Assembly (NCBI GenBank): GCA_016215735.1
Contig: JACRIA010000028.1
Span: forward strand, 1-12,593
Direction of reading: 5' to 3'
From: Candidatus Peregrinibacteria bacterium
GTDB lineage: Bacteria > Patescibacteriota > Gracilibacteria > UBA1369 > UBA12463
DNA length: 12,593 nt
In this document: one piece after another, positions 11,206-12,593 of the stretch
Numbering within the stretch: position 1 is the stretch's first letter
How the letters are laid out: every line of letters starts with the position of its first letter
Position numbers and translations under genes: made by a program
The notes under the pieces: model-generated
Told to the model about the DNA's origin: nothing
Databases searched by the model: none
What the model saw: the letters and a program-made list of their open reading frames with translations, nothing else

Positions 11206-11246
11206 AAAAATCACTTTACTTATTTATTTCTTAACCCCATTTATTC

Positions 11247-12593
11247 ATGGAAATCCCTGTCAAATTACGCAAAGCTATTGCTGGCTTAAGCGTAGCAGCG
11301 ATCCTCATGAGTTTCGTGGTGGTGTCAACGGCAAACGCAGCCTTCAAAGATGTAGGCAGCGGAGACTGGTTTTACACATATGTAAATCAGCTTGTCGATG
11401 GCGGCATTGTGAGCTCAGGGGATTACTTTAGACCAGGCGACAACCTGAATCGCGCAGAGATGGCCAAATTGGCTGTCTTGGCTGCTGGCTTTACAGACGC
11501 GGATCTCGCGTCTCCAGCAACAGCGTCATTCAAGGATGTACCTTCAACTGCTTGGTTCTACAAATATGTAGAAACAGCAAAAACACACGGTTTTGTTAGC
11601 GGCAATCCAGATGGAACATTCAAACCAACCGCTTCAGTAGACCGTGCATCAGCCGCAAAAATCCTCGTTAACGCGATGGAATTGGCTGAAAACACAGCCG
11701 GCGGTCCGCACTTTTCTGATGTTGCGGAAGCAGCTTGGTATTATGGCGTCGTCGAAACAGCGTACAACAACACAGTTGTTGACGGATACGCAGACGGCAC
11801 ATTCAAACCAGGCGCGTACGTCAACAGAGGCGAAGTTGCCAAAATGATCGTCTCGTCACAGAATCCTGTTGCGAGGGCCGAAGAACCAGGTGAAGAAACA
11901 CCAGGTGGAGAAACACCAGGTGGAGAAACACCAACAGGCGGCGATCTTACAGTTGCTCTTTCAGGCGCATCACCAGCTCCGACAAATATCCCAGATGGTT
12001 CATCTTACAATGTACTCGCAGTATTTGATTTCACGGCTCCAGCCGGAACAGATATTGTCTTGAAAGGACTTACTGTCACACGCGGCGGCTACACAGCCAA
12101 CACAGGTGTAACAGGAGTTAGCCTTTGGGACAGTACAGGAGTAAGACATGGGAATATCATCCAGTCCTTAACTTCTGAAGGCAAAGCTGTCTTCAGCTTC
12201 CCATCAGCTCCAATTACAATCAAAGGCGGTACAACAGAATCAGTCACATTGAAAGTAAACTTGGCTGCGACTGTAGATACGGGAACAATCTTCTTCGGAG
12301 TAGCAGCTTCAGGAGACATCGTTTCAACAGCCGCAACTGTTGCCGGAACATTCCCGCTCAACGGCGCCACTATGGGCGTAGTTAATGGCGGAAATTCATT
12401 GGCAGCATATACAGTTACTACATTATCAGTTGGCGGCGGTAACTCAGGTTCTGAAGTAGAACTTGAAGTTGGCCAAACACAAACAGAATTGATGAAATTT
12501 AAATTCCAGCAATCAAACAGCCTGGAAGATCTTAAATTAACATCAATGACAGTTTTCGTTGATGGAACAGTTTCTTCGGGAGATCTCATTAAC
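11247..12593 (+). CDS. S-layer-type secreted protein with three SLH domains, cut by the right edge
   Basis: The frame is open from the ATG at 11247 to the window end (449 codons). Residues 1-31 are a signal peptide (MEIPVKLRKAIAGLSVAAIL, then VVVSTANA, cleavage after Ala31). Three SLH domains follow, near 32-80 (FKDVGSGDWFYTYV), 94-145 (FKDVPSTAWFYKYV, FVSGNPDGTFKP) and 156-205 (FSDVAEAAWYYGVV, VVDGYADGTFKP). SLH domains bind cell-wall-linked polymers, so the protein should coat the cell. A linker with three PGxET repeats (214-228) leads to Thr/Ala/Gly/Ser-rich beta-type domains that continue past the edge. No Shine-Dalgarno sequence: TTAACC lies 10 nt before the ATG. Two promoters and a hairpin-rich leader suggest high, stable expression, as known for S-layer genes. 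Codons favour more G/C than in neighbours, consistent with strong expression. Confidence 0.93.
   Translation, partial: MEIPVKLRKAIAGLSVAAILMSFVVVSTANAAFKDVGSGDWFYTYVNQLVDGGIVSSGDYFRPGDNLNRAEMAKLAVLAAGFTDADLASPATASFKDVPSTAWFYKYVETAKTHGFVSGNPDGTFKPTASVDRASAAKILVNAMELAENTAGGPHFSDVAEAAWYYGVVETAYNNTVVDGYADGTFKPGAYVNRGEVAKMIVSSQNPVARAEEPGEETPGGETPGGETPTGGDLTVALSGASPAPTNIPDGSSYNVLAVFDFTAPAGTDIVLKGLTVTRGGYTANTGVTGVSLWDSTGVRHGNIIQSLTSEGKAVFSFPSAPITIKGGTTESVTLKVNLAATVDTGTIFFGVAASGDIVSTAATVAGTFPLNGATMGVVNGGNSLAAYTVTTLSVGGGNSGSEVELEVGQTQTELMKFKFQQSNSLEDLKLTSMTVFVDGTVSSGDLIN
11886..11930 (+). repeat. Three in-frame 15-bp repeats in the S-layer linker
   Basis: CCAGGTGAAGAAACA is followed by two copies of CCAGGTGGAGAAACA, encoding PGEET-PGGET-PGGET. 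Gain or loss of a unit keeps the frame, so the linker length could vary between strains. Confidence 0.9.

Larger units (their letters stand above)
10553..11246 (+). other. About 690 bp without a protein gene, between tRNA-Glu and the S-layer gene
   Basis: No ORF here has convincing coding character. Contents in order: the tRNA terminator hairpins (10585-10664), repeats shared with the tRNA-Lys area (10714-10777), an AT-rich stretch without features (10780-10910), a first promoter (10912-10940), a hairpin AAAACC-N8-GGTTTT (10997-11016), a second promoter (11015-11041), and three further hairpins up to 11205. A pyrimidine/AACC-rich start region precedes the S-layer ATG. Confidence 0.7.

Noticed and set aside
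12089..12589. A 166-aa minus-strand frame opposite the S-layer gene
   Set aside because: Mirror of the Thr/Val/Ala-rich S-layer coding sequence, without start signals. The plus-strand frame is continuous from a signal peptide.
1..12593. CRISPR array, insertion sequence or prophage
   Set aside because: No regularly spaced repeats of CRISPR size, no transposase or integrase motif, and no terminal inverted repeats were seen.

Overview
The window looks like a low-GC genome of the Candidate Phyla Radiation (Patescibacteria). This is an inference from several observations: very compact gene packing, many small hypothetical and membrane proteins, a pyruvate phosphate dikinase, a secreted protein with three S-layer homology (SLH) domains, starts with almost no Shine-Dalgarno sequence, and CCAAATTCC/CAAAAG-type intergenic repeats of the kind I associate with that group. 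TGA acts as a stop here, so the Gracilibacteria/SR1 code does not apply. No 16S or ribosomal protein gene is present to fix the lineage.

Left part (1-3850, minus strand). A partial hypothetical gene runs off the left edge. To its right is an apparent operon read leftwards: ppdK, a 94-aa protein, and an 88-aa lipoprotein that overlaps it by 8 nt. Two tandem sigma70-type promoters with a hairpin leader precede ppdK.

Middle (3861-7704, minus strand). Two related membrane-anchored exported proteins (210 and 209 aa) each have their own promoter. In both, the spacer between -35 and -10 contains a run of G (8 in one copy, 9 in the other), the classical design of a phase-variable promoter. To the right come an MNT-HEPN toxin-antitoxin pair with an operator-like promoter, a membrane protein made of two copies of a PLDc_N-like segment, and a helix-turn-helix/coiled-coil protein. 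That last gene has a leaderless promoter carrying two 8-bp palindromes.

Right part (7705-12593). tRNA-Lys(TTT), a multi-span membrane protein and a class I dnaJ lie on the minus strand. Diverging from dnaJ with only 14 bp between the starts is a plus-strand nucleotidyltransferase, followed by a 45-aa ORF overlapping it as ATGA (a candidate toxin-antitoxin pair) and tRNA-Glu(CTC). Next comes about 690 bp without a protein gene but with repeats, hairpins and two possible promoters. It ends in the start of an S-layer gene that is cut by the right edge.

The strongest leads are the duplicated poly-G promoters, a TTAACC element 8-10 nt upstream of five start codons in place of a Shine-Dalgarno sequence, the twin-palindrome autoregulatory promoter, and the nucleotidyltransferase plus 45-aa pair.
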